DNA of 25,458 bases from an uncultured Solobacterium sp. (GTDB lineage: Bacteria > Bacillota_I > Bacilli_A > Erysipelotrichales > Erysipelotrichaceae), in contig CAKMPP010000157.1 in the NCBI GenBank assembly GCA_927911475.1, forward strand, positions 1 through 25,458. Direction: 5' to 3'. Within the stretch, counting starts at the first letter, position 1. Every line of letters begins with the position of its first letter. The translations under genes were made by a program, and so were the position numbers. The notes below the pieces were generated by a model, which worked only from the letters and a program-made list of their open reading frames with translations, searched no databases and was not told the DNA's origin. Positions 18,017-25,458 of this stretch are shown here, one piece after another.

Positions 18017-18078
18017 AAAGGTCTCGATTAAACCCTGCTGTTTCATTCTAACGGTTTATTTTTGCGAGACCTTTCTTG
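18017..18078 (+). terminator. Long terminator hairpin after the pseudo-ATPase
   Basis: AAAGGTCTCG (18017-18026) pairs perfectly with CGAGACCTTT (18065-18074). An inner TAAACC/GGTTTA stem (18029-18034 with 18053-18058) continues the hairpin. It starts directly after the stop codon. The following T-run is short (TTTCTT). Confidence 0.65.
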
Positions 18079-18247
18079 ATGCTATAGATTTGCTACATTA
18101 TTTTTTTGCGATTACTTCGCTACTGAAATACGAATTTCAGAACTATTTGTTATTCACAAATTATTTTTATATTCTATTTTAATTTAAATTGTCCATTGGT
18201 CTGTCCTCAACTTTTCTTGAGAAACATTTCATTTAACGATCATTTTG

Positions 18248-18292
18248 TTAAATGTTGGAGCGTAAACTGTAATTGAGTAACACTTCCTTCAT
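18248..18292 (-). CDS. Candidate 14-aa leader-like peptide
   Basis: On the - strand, ATG at 18292 opens MKEVLLNYSLRSNI and stops. It is preceded by AAGGAGG at 9 nt (18308-18302), one of the best ribosome sites in the window. An extended -10 (TGCTATAGT, 18352-18344) lies further up. The stop codon is inside the 8-bp inverted repeat CATTTAAC/GTTAAATG. Nothing on the - strand lies downstream for it to regulate, because the pseudo-ATPase runs antisense. It may be a small RNA or the remnant of a lost leader. Confidence 0.25.
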   Translation of the reverse strand: MKEVLLNYSLRSNI

Positions 18293-18374
18293 GAGCTTGT
18301 ACCTCCTTATCCTTTCTTTTAGGGTACTTCTCTTTGCACCTTTACTATAGCATCCACTTTTAAATTTAATAGTC

Positions 18375-18403
18375 TTACAATTAAAATTTTTTTGTTCTAT
18401 AAT
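18375..18403 (+). promoter_or_regulatory. Promoter of nudC
   Basis: TTACAA (18375-18380) and TATAAT (18398-18403) are separated by exactly 17 nt, the best-matching promoter in the window. AGGAGG lies before the ATG at 18454. Confidence 0.8.
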
Positions 18404-18411
18404 ATTATTGT

Positions 18412-18428
18412 TGGTCCGATAAGGACCA
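18412..18428 (+). promoter_or_regulatory. 5' end hairpin of the nudC transcript
   Basis: TGGTCC pairs with GGACCA around GATAA, starting at or within 2 nt of the predicted transcription start. It could protect the 5' end or act as an operator. Confidence 0.4.
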
Positions 18429-18453
18429 TTTCTTATTTCCAGGAGGTTGCCAG

Positions 18454-19262
18454 ATGATTCAAGATATTTACCCACATGTCTATAACAATACGTTTGAGCC
18501 TGGTGTTAAGCCTTCAAACGATGATATTATTTTTTCATTTGAAGAAGACCAAGTCTTAATGAAAGATGAACATCAGTTCTACCACTATTACGATATTTCC
18601 AAGGAAAGTATTTGTTATTATCTATTTTCAATCGATGATATCAAATTCTTCCTTGCAGACTTAACAAGTCTGAATCATATTAAAGTTTCTTTCCGCACAA
18701 TGCGTACCTTTGAAGATCAGATGTTGGGTTTTGCGGCTATCACAGCTTGGCATCTATATCGTTGGATTCAGGATAACAAGTACTGTGGTAAATGTGGTCA
18801 TCCAATGGATTTTGACAAAAAGAAAGAGCGATGCGTTGTCCACATTGCTCAAATATTGTATATCCTAAGATTTCACCTGCCGTTATTGTCGGTGTTACCA
18901 ATGATAAGGGCCAGATTCTTGTTACGAAGTATGCACACGGTCATTACCAAAGCTACGCTCTCGTTGCAGGTTACTATGAAATTGGCGAAACAATCGAAGA
19001 AACTGTAAAGCGTGAGGTAAAAGAAGAAACTGGATTAGATGTAACTGATATTCAGTACTATAAATCACAGCCATGGTCCTTTTCATCCTCATTACTATTT
19101 GGCTTTTGGTGTAAGGCGCAGGGTGATCAAACAATTCAGATGGATGAAAATGAGTTGCGTGTGGCTCGTTGGGCAGATCGTGATGAAGAAATTAATACAC
19201 TTGATAATGCATCTCTTACATCTGAGATGATTCAATATTTCAAGCAAGGGAAAGTAGTATAA
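18454..19262 (+). CDS. nudC: NADH pyrophosphatase NudC, one frameshift
   Basis: A Nudix hydrolase that cleaves NAD(H) to NMN(H) and AMP and, in E. coli, removes NAD caps from RNA. Reconstruction gives about 269 aa. Features in order are an N-terminal domain, a four-Cys zinc ribbon (CGKCG and CPHC), then the Nudix box GYYEIGETIEETVKREVKEE, complete with G, E, REV and EE residues. SQPWSFSSS follows, the NudC-specific SQPWPFPxS motif. One missing A at about 18831 breaks the ribbon; restoring it gives KKERMRCPHCS. The ATG has AGGAGG 7 nt upstream. Its stop lies in a terminator shared with the convergent rlu gene. Confidence 0.93.
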
Positions 19263-19275
19263 CTACTTTCTTTTC
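19250..19275. terminator. Bidirectional terminator between nudC and rlu
   Basis: GAAAGTAGT (19250-19258) pairs perfectly with ACTACTTTC (19262-19270) around ATA, then TTTT follows. The nudC TAA (19260-19262) and the - strand TAG (19263-19265) both lie inside the hairpin. Confidence 0.8.
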
Positions 19276-20127
19276 ATATCTTTCGCTAACGCTAGTTCTA
19301 GTTCTAACTTCTCTTTACTAAAGGGTTGTAAAAACTTTATTCTTGCACAATGTAAGGCTGGTCTTTTAATCCAAGCTGTACTACCACCATATAATGTATC
19401 ACCCAAGAGTGGGTGTCCTATTCCGGCAAATCCTGCACGTATTTGATGTGTTCTGCCTGTTTTCAAACAAACCTTAATCAAACATTCAGTAGAATATCGC
19501 TTGATTACTTCATATTCAGTCACACAATCTTTACCACCTTGATTAAAAGATTGTGCCATTTTTCCTGTTTCCTTCTTCAAAGAAAATGAAAGTATTCCAT
19601 AATCATCGAGTTGTCCTTCTACGATAGCGTAGTATTCTTTTTGCAGTGTTCCATCTTTTCTCTGTGTTGTTAATCTAGCTGCAGCCAGCTGATTTTTAGC
19701 ATATATCATAATACCTGATACATCTTTATCTAATCGCCCTATTGGACGAATCACAAAGTGTTCATCTTGATAATAATTTCGTAGTAGAGTTCCCATATCA
19801 TCCGCTAAATGATGATGGCTTGGATGAGATGGCATACCAGATGGTTTATTTACTACAACTACATCTTCATCCTCATATAAGATTTCTGGTTCTGCACTGA
19901 TTGGATGTAGTTCAAACTTTTCTACATTCAACTCCTCAATCACAAGCATATCCCCAGTATGAACAACTTGATTGACCAAAACTGGTTTCTGATTTAAATA
20001 CATCTGATACGCTGAAAACTTAAAGCGAGAAATCTCATGACGACTAAAACCCAGAGACGATAAAACGGCCTTTATTGTAAGACCGTTTTTGTTTATCTGT
20101 GATTTGATAGCGCAGTACTTTATTCAT
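19263..20127 (-). CDS. RluA/RluD-family pseudouridine synthase, one frameshift
   Basis: An rRNA or tRNA pseudouridine synthase of about 287 aa. An N-terminal S4-like domain (SLGFSRHEISRFKF, then VYLNQKPVLVN-like and HTGDML) precedes the catalytic domain. The catalytic Asp is in RPIGRLDKDVSGIMIYAK, followed by KEYYAIVEG, LKTGRTHQIRAG and HPLLGDTLYGG. I place the start at 20127 (MNKVLRYQITDKQ), overlapping the prfB stop as ATGAATAA, because an ATG at 20003 would cut the S4 domain in half. One extra A in the run at about 20086-20090 interrupts the frame; removing it gives DKQNGLTIKAVLSS. It is the last gene of the secA-prfB-rlu operon. The target uridine cannot be read. Confidence 0.88.
20062..20090 (-). 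other. Terminator-like hairpin inside the rlu 5' coding region
   Basis: On the - strand RNA, an 11-bp stem forms between 20089-20079 and 20072-20062 with one G-U pair and a 6-nt loop, ending in UUUU. It lies about 30 nt past the prfB stop, within the rlu coding sequence. It may be an attenuator between prfB and rlu, or chance. Confidence 0.35.
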
Positions 20128-21230
20128 CTGCCTTAATCATACTACGTAAGTAACTATCAATGAAGCCATCAATTTCACCATCCATGACAGCTTGTACATT
20201 ACCTGCTTCATAACCAGTACGTAAGTCTTTGACCATTGTATATGGTGCAAAGACATAGGAACGAATTTGAGAACCCCATTCATTCGCCTTTACTTCACCT
20301 CTTACCGCAGCTGCACGCTCTTCATTCTCACGAATCTTGAGCTGTAGTAGCTTTGACTTTAACATATTCAAGCACGCTTCACGGTTTTGAATCTGTGAAC
20401 GCTGAGATTGGCAGAATACTGTAATTCCACTTGGAATATGTGTCATACGTACCGCAGAGTCTGTCTTGTTGATATGCTGTCCACCAGCACCGGAAGCTCT
20501 CATTGTGATAACTTCCAAATCTTTATCATCAATTTCAATTTCAAGATCATCTTCAAACTCAGGCATAATTTCTACTGACGCAAAAGAAGTATGTCTTCTT
20601 GCGTTTGAGTCAAATGGTGAAATACGTACCAAACGATGTACACCACTTTCTGCCTTCAGATAACCGTAAGCCATAGGACCTTGGATCAGGACGGAACAGG
20701 ATTTCATACCTGCTTCTTCACCCTCTTGATAATCCATCAGTTCAATCTTAAAGCCTTTCCTTTCAGCCCAGCGCATATACATACGATATAACATTGAAGC
20801 CCAGTCCATCGCTTCTGTACCACCAGCACCTGGGTGAATTTCTAAAATAGCATTGTGATCATCATACGGACTAGACAATAGAACCTGAATTTCAAACTCT
20901 TCAAACTTCTTCATTGTCTCGGTGTATTCTTCACTAATTAACTCATTCATATCTTCATCAAAAGAAGATGATAGTTCACTGATACCTTCGCTTAATTCCG
21001 CAAACGCATCAGTTAAGGAATGGTGGGTTTCAATTAAAGCTTTTAACTGATTACTCTCACGAATAATTTTCTGTGCCTTCTTCTGATCATTCCAGAAGTC
21101 AGCTTCTGCCATTAAGGCATTGTTTTCTGCTAAACGTTTCTCTTTCCCTTCTAAGTCAAAGAGAGTGGCCAAGCGACTCCAATTTTGCTTGGCACTGAGA
21201 AACGCTCTGTCTCATCTCATACAATTCCAT
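20120..21230 (-). CDS. prfB: Peptide chain release factor 2, programmed +1 frameshift
   Basis: RF2 recognises UGA and UAA stops. The true start is ATG at 21230 (MELYEMRQSV) with AGGAGG 9 nt upstream. The first 24 codons end at an in-frame TGA (21158-21156) in the context TCT CTT TGA C. Slippage of +1 on CTT continues into DLEGKEKRL, as in other prfB genes, giving about 369 aa. Motifs are SPF (stop-codon recognition, in RISPFDSN) and GGQ (peptidyl hydrolysis, in GAGGQHINKTDSAVR). The usual AGGGGG stimulator 3 nt before CTT is absent; the bases there are GGCCACTCT. The gene starts 2 nt after the reconstructed secA stop, and its ribosome site lies in the secA end. Confidence 0.95.
21156..21161 (-). 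promoter_or_regulatory. prfB programmed frameshift site CTT-TGA
   Basis: In-frame TGA at 21158-21156 is directly preceded by CTT (21161-21159) and followed by C. This matches the autoregulatory slippage site of bacterial prfB. The stimulatory internal Shine-Dalgarno sequence is degenerate; the nearest GGAG lies about 17 nt upstream. Confidence 0.85.
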
Positions 21231-21232
21231 GA

Positions 21233-23587
21233 TTACGCCTCCTGTTCAGGTCCATCCACCACTACACGAATGTTCATACAGAACGCTACAATTTCACGTG
21301 AATTGTACGCATCATATCCTCAAATAGGTTAAATCCTTCTGTGACATACGCCTGTAATGGATTACTTTGTGCATAAGAACGTAAACCGATACCATCACGT
21401 AACTTTGACATTGTATCGATATGATTAGACCACGCACGATCAATCATACGTAAGGAAACTTCCTTCTCGATTGGTAGTACCTTGTCTTTTACCTTTTCGA
21501 TCTTCTGTTCATAATCAGACCACGCCTGTTCCAAGCAGATATCAACGACGTCATTTTCTGCTCGTCCTTCGATATCTTCTACGCGAACAACACCCTTGAA
21601 TCCAATACCATCTAAAGCCGCAATGAGTTCATTTAAGTCTTGATCTCTAGCTTCGCTATTGAAGTGTGCTGCCACAATATCAGAGATAACACGCTTAAAC
21701 ATATCGTGGATTACTGCGTGAACATCATCATTTTCAAGAATGTAATTTCTTGTTTCATACATTGTTTCGCGCTGTTGACGCATAACATCGTCATATTGTA
21801 ACAACTGTTTACGAGCATCGTAGTTTACACCTTCTACACGACGTTGTGCGCCAGAAATAGAACGTGTAACTGTCTTAGATTCGATAACTGTATCACCAAG
21901 TTTTGCAAATAGTGCTTCCATGTGCTCAGCACCGAAACGAACCATAAGATCATCTTGTACAGATACATAGAAACGTGACATACCTGGGTCACCTTGACGA
22001 CCAGAACGTCCACGTAACTGATTATCGATACGTCTTGATTCATGTCTTTCAGAACCTAATACACAAAGACCACCTAACTCACGAACACCTTCCCCAAGTT
22101 TAATATCGGTACCACGACCAGCCATGTTAGTCGCAATTGTAACTGCACCTCTTTGACCAGCCTTAGCGATAATATCTGCTTCACGTGCATTATTCTTAGC
22201 ATTCAATACTTCGTGTGGAATATGACGTTCCTTTAAGTACTTAGAAATTAATTCAGAAGTTTCAACCGCAATTGTACCTACAAGTACCGGTTGACCTGCC
22301 GCATGACGTTCTACGACCTCGTCCACAAGCGCATTGAACTTTGCCTTCTTAGTACCATATACAGCATCTGGATAGTCAATACGTGCAACTGGACGGTTTG
22401 TAGGAATCTCATAAACGTACATATTATAAATCTCTAGGAATTCTTCTTCCTCAGTCTTCGCCGTACCAGTCATACCGCAAAGTTTGTTATAGAGACGGAA
22501 GAAGTTCTGATATGTAATTGTCGCAAGTGTTGTTGTTTCTTGTTTGATGGAAATACCTTCCTTGGCTTCTACAGCCTGGTGTAAACCATCAGACCATTGT
22601 CTACCTTTCATCAAACGACCAGTATTAGGGTCAACGATTACAATCTCATCATTTTCTTCATCAACGACATATTCAATATCTCTTAACATCACATAGTTAG
22701 CCTTTAGCGCTTGGTTGATGTGATGCAATAACTGTGTATGTGCTAGATTAAATAAGTTTTCAATACGGAAAGTAGCCTCTGCTTTCGCAGTACCCTTTTC
22801 TGTTAACTGAACTGTACGTGACTTAACGTCTAATTCATAGTCTTCATCTTTCACCAAACGTTTTACAAAGCGATCAGCTTGTAGATATAGATTGGCAGTA
22901 TCTTTCTTACCACCAGAAATAATTAATGGAGTACGAGATTCATCAATTAAAATGGAGTCAACTTCATCGACCATCGCAACATTCAAGCCACGAAGTACAC
23001 GATCTTCAACACGAGTAACCATGTTGTCACGTAGATAATCAAATCCAAGTTCTGAGTTTGTTGTATATGTAATATCACAGGCATACGCTGCACGCTTTTG
23101 TGCCTTTGTTAATTGGCGAAGGTTCAAACCAACTGTCAAGCCTAAGAAACGGTGGATCTCTCCCATCCATGCGGAGTCACGTTCTGATAGATATTCGTTT
23201 ACAGTTACAACATGAACACCTTTACCATCTAAGGCATTTAAATATACCGCCATAACCGATGTCAAAGTCTTACCTTCACCTGTCTTCATTTCAGCAATAT
23301 CGCCACCTTGCATAACAGCAGCACCCATGAGCTGTACAGGATATGGGAATTCTCCAATGACTCTTCGGCAAGCTTCACGTGCTGTTGCAAATGCCTCTAC
23401 AAAAATATCATCTAGAGTAGCACCAGCAGCCAACTTTTCTCTTAGGTATGGTGTCATTGCCTTGAGTTCATCATCGCTCTTTGCTTTATATTCTTCTTCC
23501 AGTTCTAAAACTGGTTTGATCTTCTTTTGAATCTGTTTTAACTTACGGGCGTCTTCGTTGAATAATCGAGTTAAAAAAATTTGCCAT
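21233..23587 (-). CDS. secA: Preprotein translocase ATPase SecA, two frameshifts
   Basis: The motor ATPase that drives unfolded preproteins through SecYEG. Reconstruction gives about 784 aa, ending without the C-terminal Cys-rich zinc domain of longer SecAs. Key motifs are MKTGEGKT (Walker A), DEVDSILIDE (Walker B), the preprotein cross-linking region, ATNMAGRGTDIKLG and RGRSGRQGDPG (NBD2). I place the start at 23587 (MANFLTRLFNED) because GGAGG lies 4 nt upstream; this requires one fewer T in the 7-T run at 23579-23573. At the other end one base is missing near 21293, and repair continues the protein to a TAA at 21235-21233 (final residues NIRVVVDGPEQEA). secA is essential in known bacteria, so both indels are probably sequencing errors. 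Confidence 0.95.
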
Positions 23588-23623
23588 AGTGCCTCCATAT
23601 TTTTTATACTAAATAACTATTTT

Positions 23624-23652
23624 ATTATATATTTTCGGCCTGTAAAAGGCAA
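23624..23652 (-). promoter_or_regulatory. Promoter of secA-prfB-rlu
   Basis: On the - strand, TTGCCT (23652-23647) is followed after exactly 17 nt by TATAAT (23629-23624). The secA ATG lies 36 nt on, with GGAGG between. secA is thus not dependent on the comF transcript. Confidence 0.75.
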
Positions 23653-23686
23653 TGAGACAAGCCTAGCCAATCCCTTAGAAATCTCT

Positions 23687-24314
23687 TTATTTCCCGAATA
23701 TTTTACGCTTTTTTAGCCAAAGTTGATTTACACTAACCACATAGATTGTAATCTTACAGTCATAACCCTTTAAACAACGTAACGCTCCTAATAAAGAAGC
23801 ACCTGTTGTAATCGTATCATCAACCAACAAAATCTTCTTTGGCACAACACAGTTTTTCTTTAGTACAATGTTATCCGACATCTTCATGCGCTCTTCCACA
23901 CTGCGATTTTTCTGGTCAAAATCATAAAACTTTTTCAAAGAGATCTAACTGTCGCAAAGGCAAAGTGGAAAACATCTTTTCAAGATGATGGAACCCACGT
24001 TTTGCGATTTTTTCTTTAGAACTTGGTAAATAACAAATTGTATAACCAAAAAATCGTAATAACAACCACCACCGAAATGGATACAGAAATACTGTTTTCA
24101 ACGCTTCATCAAAACATTCCTTGTACTGAACTAATATTTTTGCAAAGGCATCATCGTAAATATAACTAGCATATAGTTTATGTCCATGAAACTTCATATG
24201 AAACTTAATCTGACTTAGATGATTTCGACAGGTATGACACAATGGATCATCGTTCTCCAGAATATCGATGAAATCTCCATCTCCTTTTTCTATTCCACAC
24301 ATTAAACACCGCAT
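23687..24314 (-). CDS. comFC: ComFC competence phosphoribosyltransferase-like protein, one frameshift
   Basis: A ComF-family protein needed for DNA uptake in naturally competent bacteria, of about 208 aa after reconstruction. The N-terminal zinc-binding Cys are in MRCLMCG and PLCHTC. KRGFHHLEK is the conserved middle motif, and ILLVDDTITTGAS is the PRPP-binding loop of type I phosphoribosyltransferases. A net +1 in 23925-23941 splits it just before YDFDQKNRSVEERM. The start overlaps the comFA stop by 13 nt, so the two are co-translated. The enzyme's natural reaction is not settled in known systems. Confidence 0.9.
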
Positions 24315-25449
24315 ATTTGATTCGCCTGCTCAATCTTATTCTTACAAAGTTGCACTAGTTCTGTCTTTTCACTACATAAAAACAGTACATCACCCTCTGG
24401 TGATGTAAAGCTTCTTCCTGCTCTACCTGCCATTTGAATCAACCCAGCTTCATCAAAGACAGAATGATTCGCGTGCCATACACAGATATCTGCCTTAGGA
24501 ATAGTTACGCCTCTTTCTAGAACTGTTGTCGCTATCATCACACCTAACGGGTTTTGTTTGAAATGATATATGATTTCATCCCCTATCTTCACTTTCACTT
24601 GTACAGACATAACATTGCATAAAGATATTAAGAATAAGCCCTAGTATCTTGGCAGTTTTAATAGTTGGCACAAAGATAATTCTAGGATTGCATGCATGTT
24701 TGTTTATCCATCGTATCAGTATAAAAAATAATAGTACCGATGGATAAATCAATAGTCTTGGGACTGGCAAATCATGTCCATGTGGACGCTTATTCAATAT
24801 GATATGATGCATCATTCCTTCTTTTACTCTACTTAAAAGATACGCATCTGGTGTAGCAGTTAAATATATGATATTTCCTATGCAAGCATGTTTTGCAATA
24901 CCATGTAATACTTCATCTCCACGATATGGAAAGGCATCTGGTTCATCTAAAATCAACAATGAGAATTGACCTTGGTAACGATATACTGATGCGTCGTACA
25001 TACAATTAAATCACCATCAATTTCATCTGTATGTCCACCACACACTGCTACAATCTTCGCCCTCTTAAAATATATTTTTAATCTTTCAGCCAGTTCTAGT
25101 ACGACCTGTCGTCTTGCAATCGCAAAACATACTTTGTGTTTTTCATTTAACGCATCTGCTATACTAGCAAGCACCATTTCCGTTTTCCCAGCACCACAAA
25201 CACACTCCAACAATACATCTTTTGTACGAATGTATTGTTGACACTCTTTGGACACTGCTTCTTGCTGTTTTGTTAGGGGATATTGCATGGTATATTCACT
25301 ACAATCATCGTGAATGTCCTCAAGTTTAATATTTATTTCCTCTTCTAATAGCAACCTTCCAAAGCCTATACCATTTCCACAATAATATCCATGACTCCCT
25401 TTATAAAAAATATGATTTTTTGTGTATTACCACAACGTGGACATTTCAT
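24302..25449 (-). CDS. comFA: ComFA DNA-uptake helicase, three frameshifts
   Basis: A DEAD-like ATPase that powers entry of single-stranded DNA during competence. About 382 aa after reconstruction, probably complete at the 5' end: ATG at 25449, with GGTGA at the window edge. The N-terminal zinc finger is MKCPRCG plus YYCGNG. The motor shows Walker A CGAGKTE, CTTHQ, Walker B ILDEPDAFPY, YLTATPD, TTVLERGVT and QMAGRAGRS. Frameshifts lie at 25405-25410 (one T missing), about 24984 (restoring THQLYRYQGQ) and 24615-24624 (net +1). A PriA-like helicase is the alternative, but the zinc finger and adjacent comFC favour ComFA. Competence itself is not proven by two genes. Confidence 0.92.
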
Positions 25450-25458
25450 TTGTTCACC

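Larger units (their letters stand above)
18079..18453. other. Intergenic region, 375 bp
   Basis: A very AT-rich gap without a convincing full gene. It holds the nudC promoter and 5' hairpin (18375-18428). On the - strand it holds an extended -10, a strong ribosome site and a 14-codon ORF (18248-18352). Two more short inverted repeats are CATTTAAC/GTTAAATG (18230-18254) and CTCAA/TTGAG (18206-18220). I see no mobile-element remains in it. Confidence 0.6.

Noticed and set aside
17964..18182. 72-aa + ORF
   Set aside because: It overlaps the repaired C-terminal membrane helices of the ATPase homologue in another frame and runs through its terminator; there is no ribosome site.
18293..18475. Upstream extension of the 14-aa - strand peptide to 75 aa
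   Set aside because: The extension overlaps the nudC start and promoter in antisense; the strong ribosome site is at the internal ATG (18292).
20001..20003. ATG at 20003 as the rlu start
   Set aside because: It cuts through an S4-like domain that continues upstream in frame, and it lacks a ribosome site.
21170..21172. prfB starting at 21172 without frameshift
   Set aside because: It would need a TTG start without a ribosome site, and it ignores the conserved CTT-TGA-C site and the AGGAGG-led start at 21230.
24302..25449. PriA-type primosomal helicase instead of ComFA
   Set aside because: The small size, N-terminal four-Cys finger, DEPDAFPY and overlap with comFC fit ComFA better.

Overview
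The window is a gene-dense, AT-rich stretch of a low-GC Gram-positive chromosome. Strong AGGAGG ribosome sites, intrinsic terminators with short U-runs, a comFA-comFC-secA-prfB block, luxS, pepV and S11/S66 wall peptidases all fit Bacillota. An Erysipelotrichia-like gut or oral organism is my best guess, partly because that group carries secreted flavin reductases like the one at 6669-8469; no rRNA or other marker here confirms it. I saw no tRNA, rRNA, CRISPR array, insertion sequence or phage gene.

Layout. 1-198 is the start of luxS (-). dacA (+, 285-1478) converges on a CydDC-like thiol-exporter pair (-) that follows a CPYC glutaredoxin-like gene (-). A ClC antiporter (-) and a secreted FMN/FAD reductase lipoprotein (-) come next. 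The gap 8470-8769 holds two overlapping antiparallel micro-ORFs, a + promoter and a + terminator. An S66 LD-carboxypeptidase (+) converges on a HAD phosphatase plus HEPN-like/CBS gene pair (-). The pepP-exoA-pepV operon (-) follows. A 73-aa membrane protein (+), a complete P1B-type ATPase homologue whose catalytic and metal motifs have all been replaced (+), and nudC (+) lead into the convergent operon comFA-comFC-secA-prfB-rlu (-).

Sequence quality matters for reading this window. Twelve genes, including essential secA, carry 19 one-base-scale frameshifts, mostly in short homopolymers, and in every case the neighbouring frame restores the family sequence. I treat these as probable sequencing indels and give reconstructed gene spans, not pseudogenes. 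The prfB frameshift is different: it is the known programmed RF2 site.

Themes. Peptide and wall turnover is served by dacA, the S66 peptidase, pepV and pepP. Thiol redox is served by the glutaredoxin and CydDC. Export and competence are served by secA and comFA/comFC. The most unusual item is the pseudo-P-type ATPase at 15880-18015. Next are three genes whose perfect TATAAT lies exactly 6 nt before the ATG (apparent leaderless mRNAs), the micro-ORF locus at 8552-8740, and the secreted reductase with an atypical substrate pocket.
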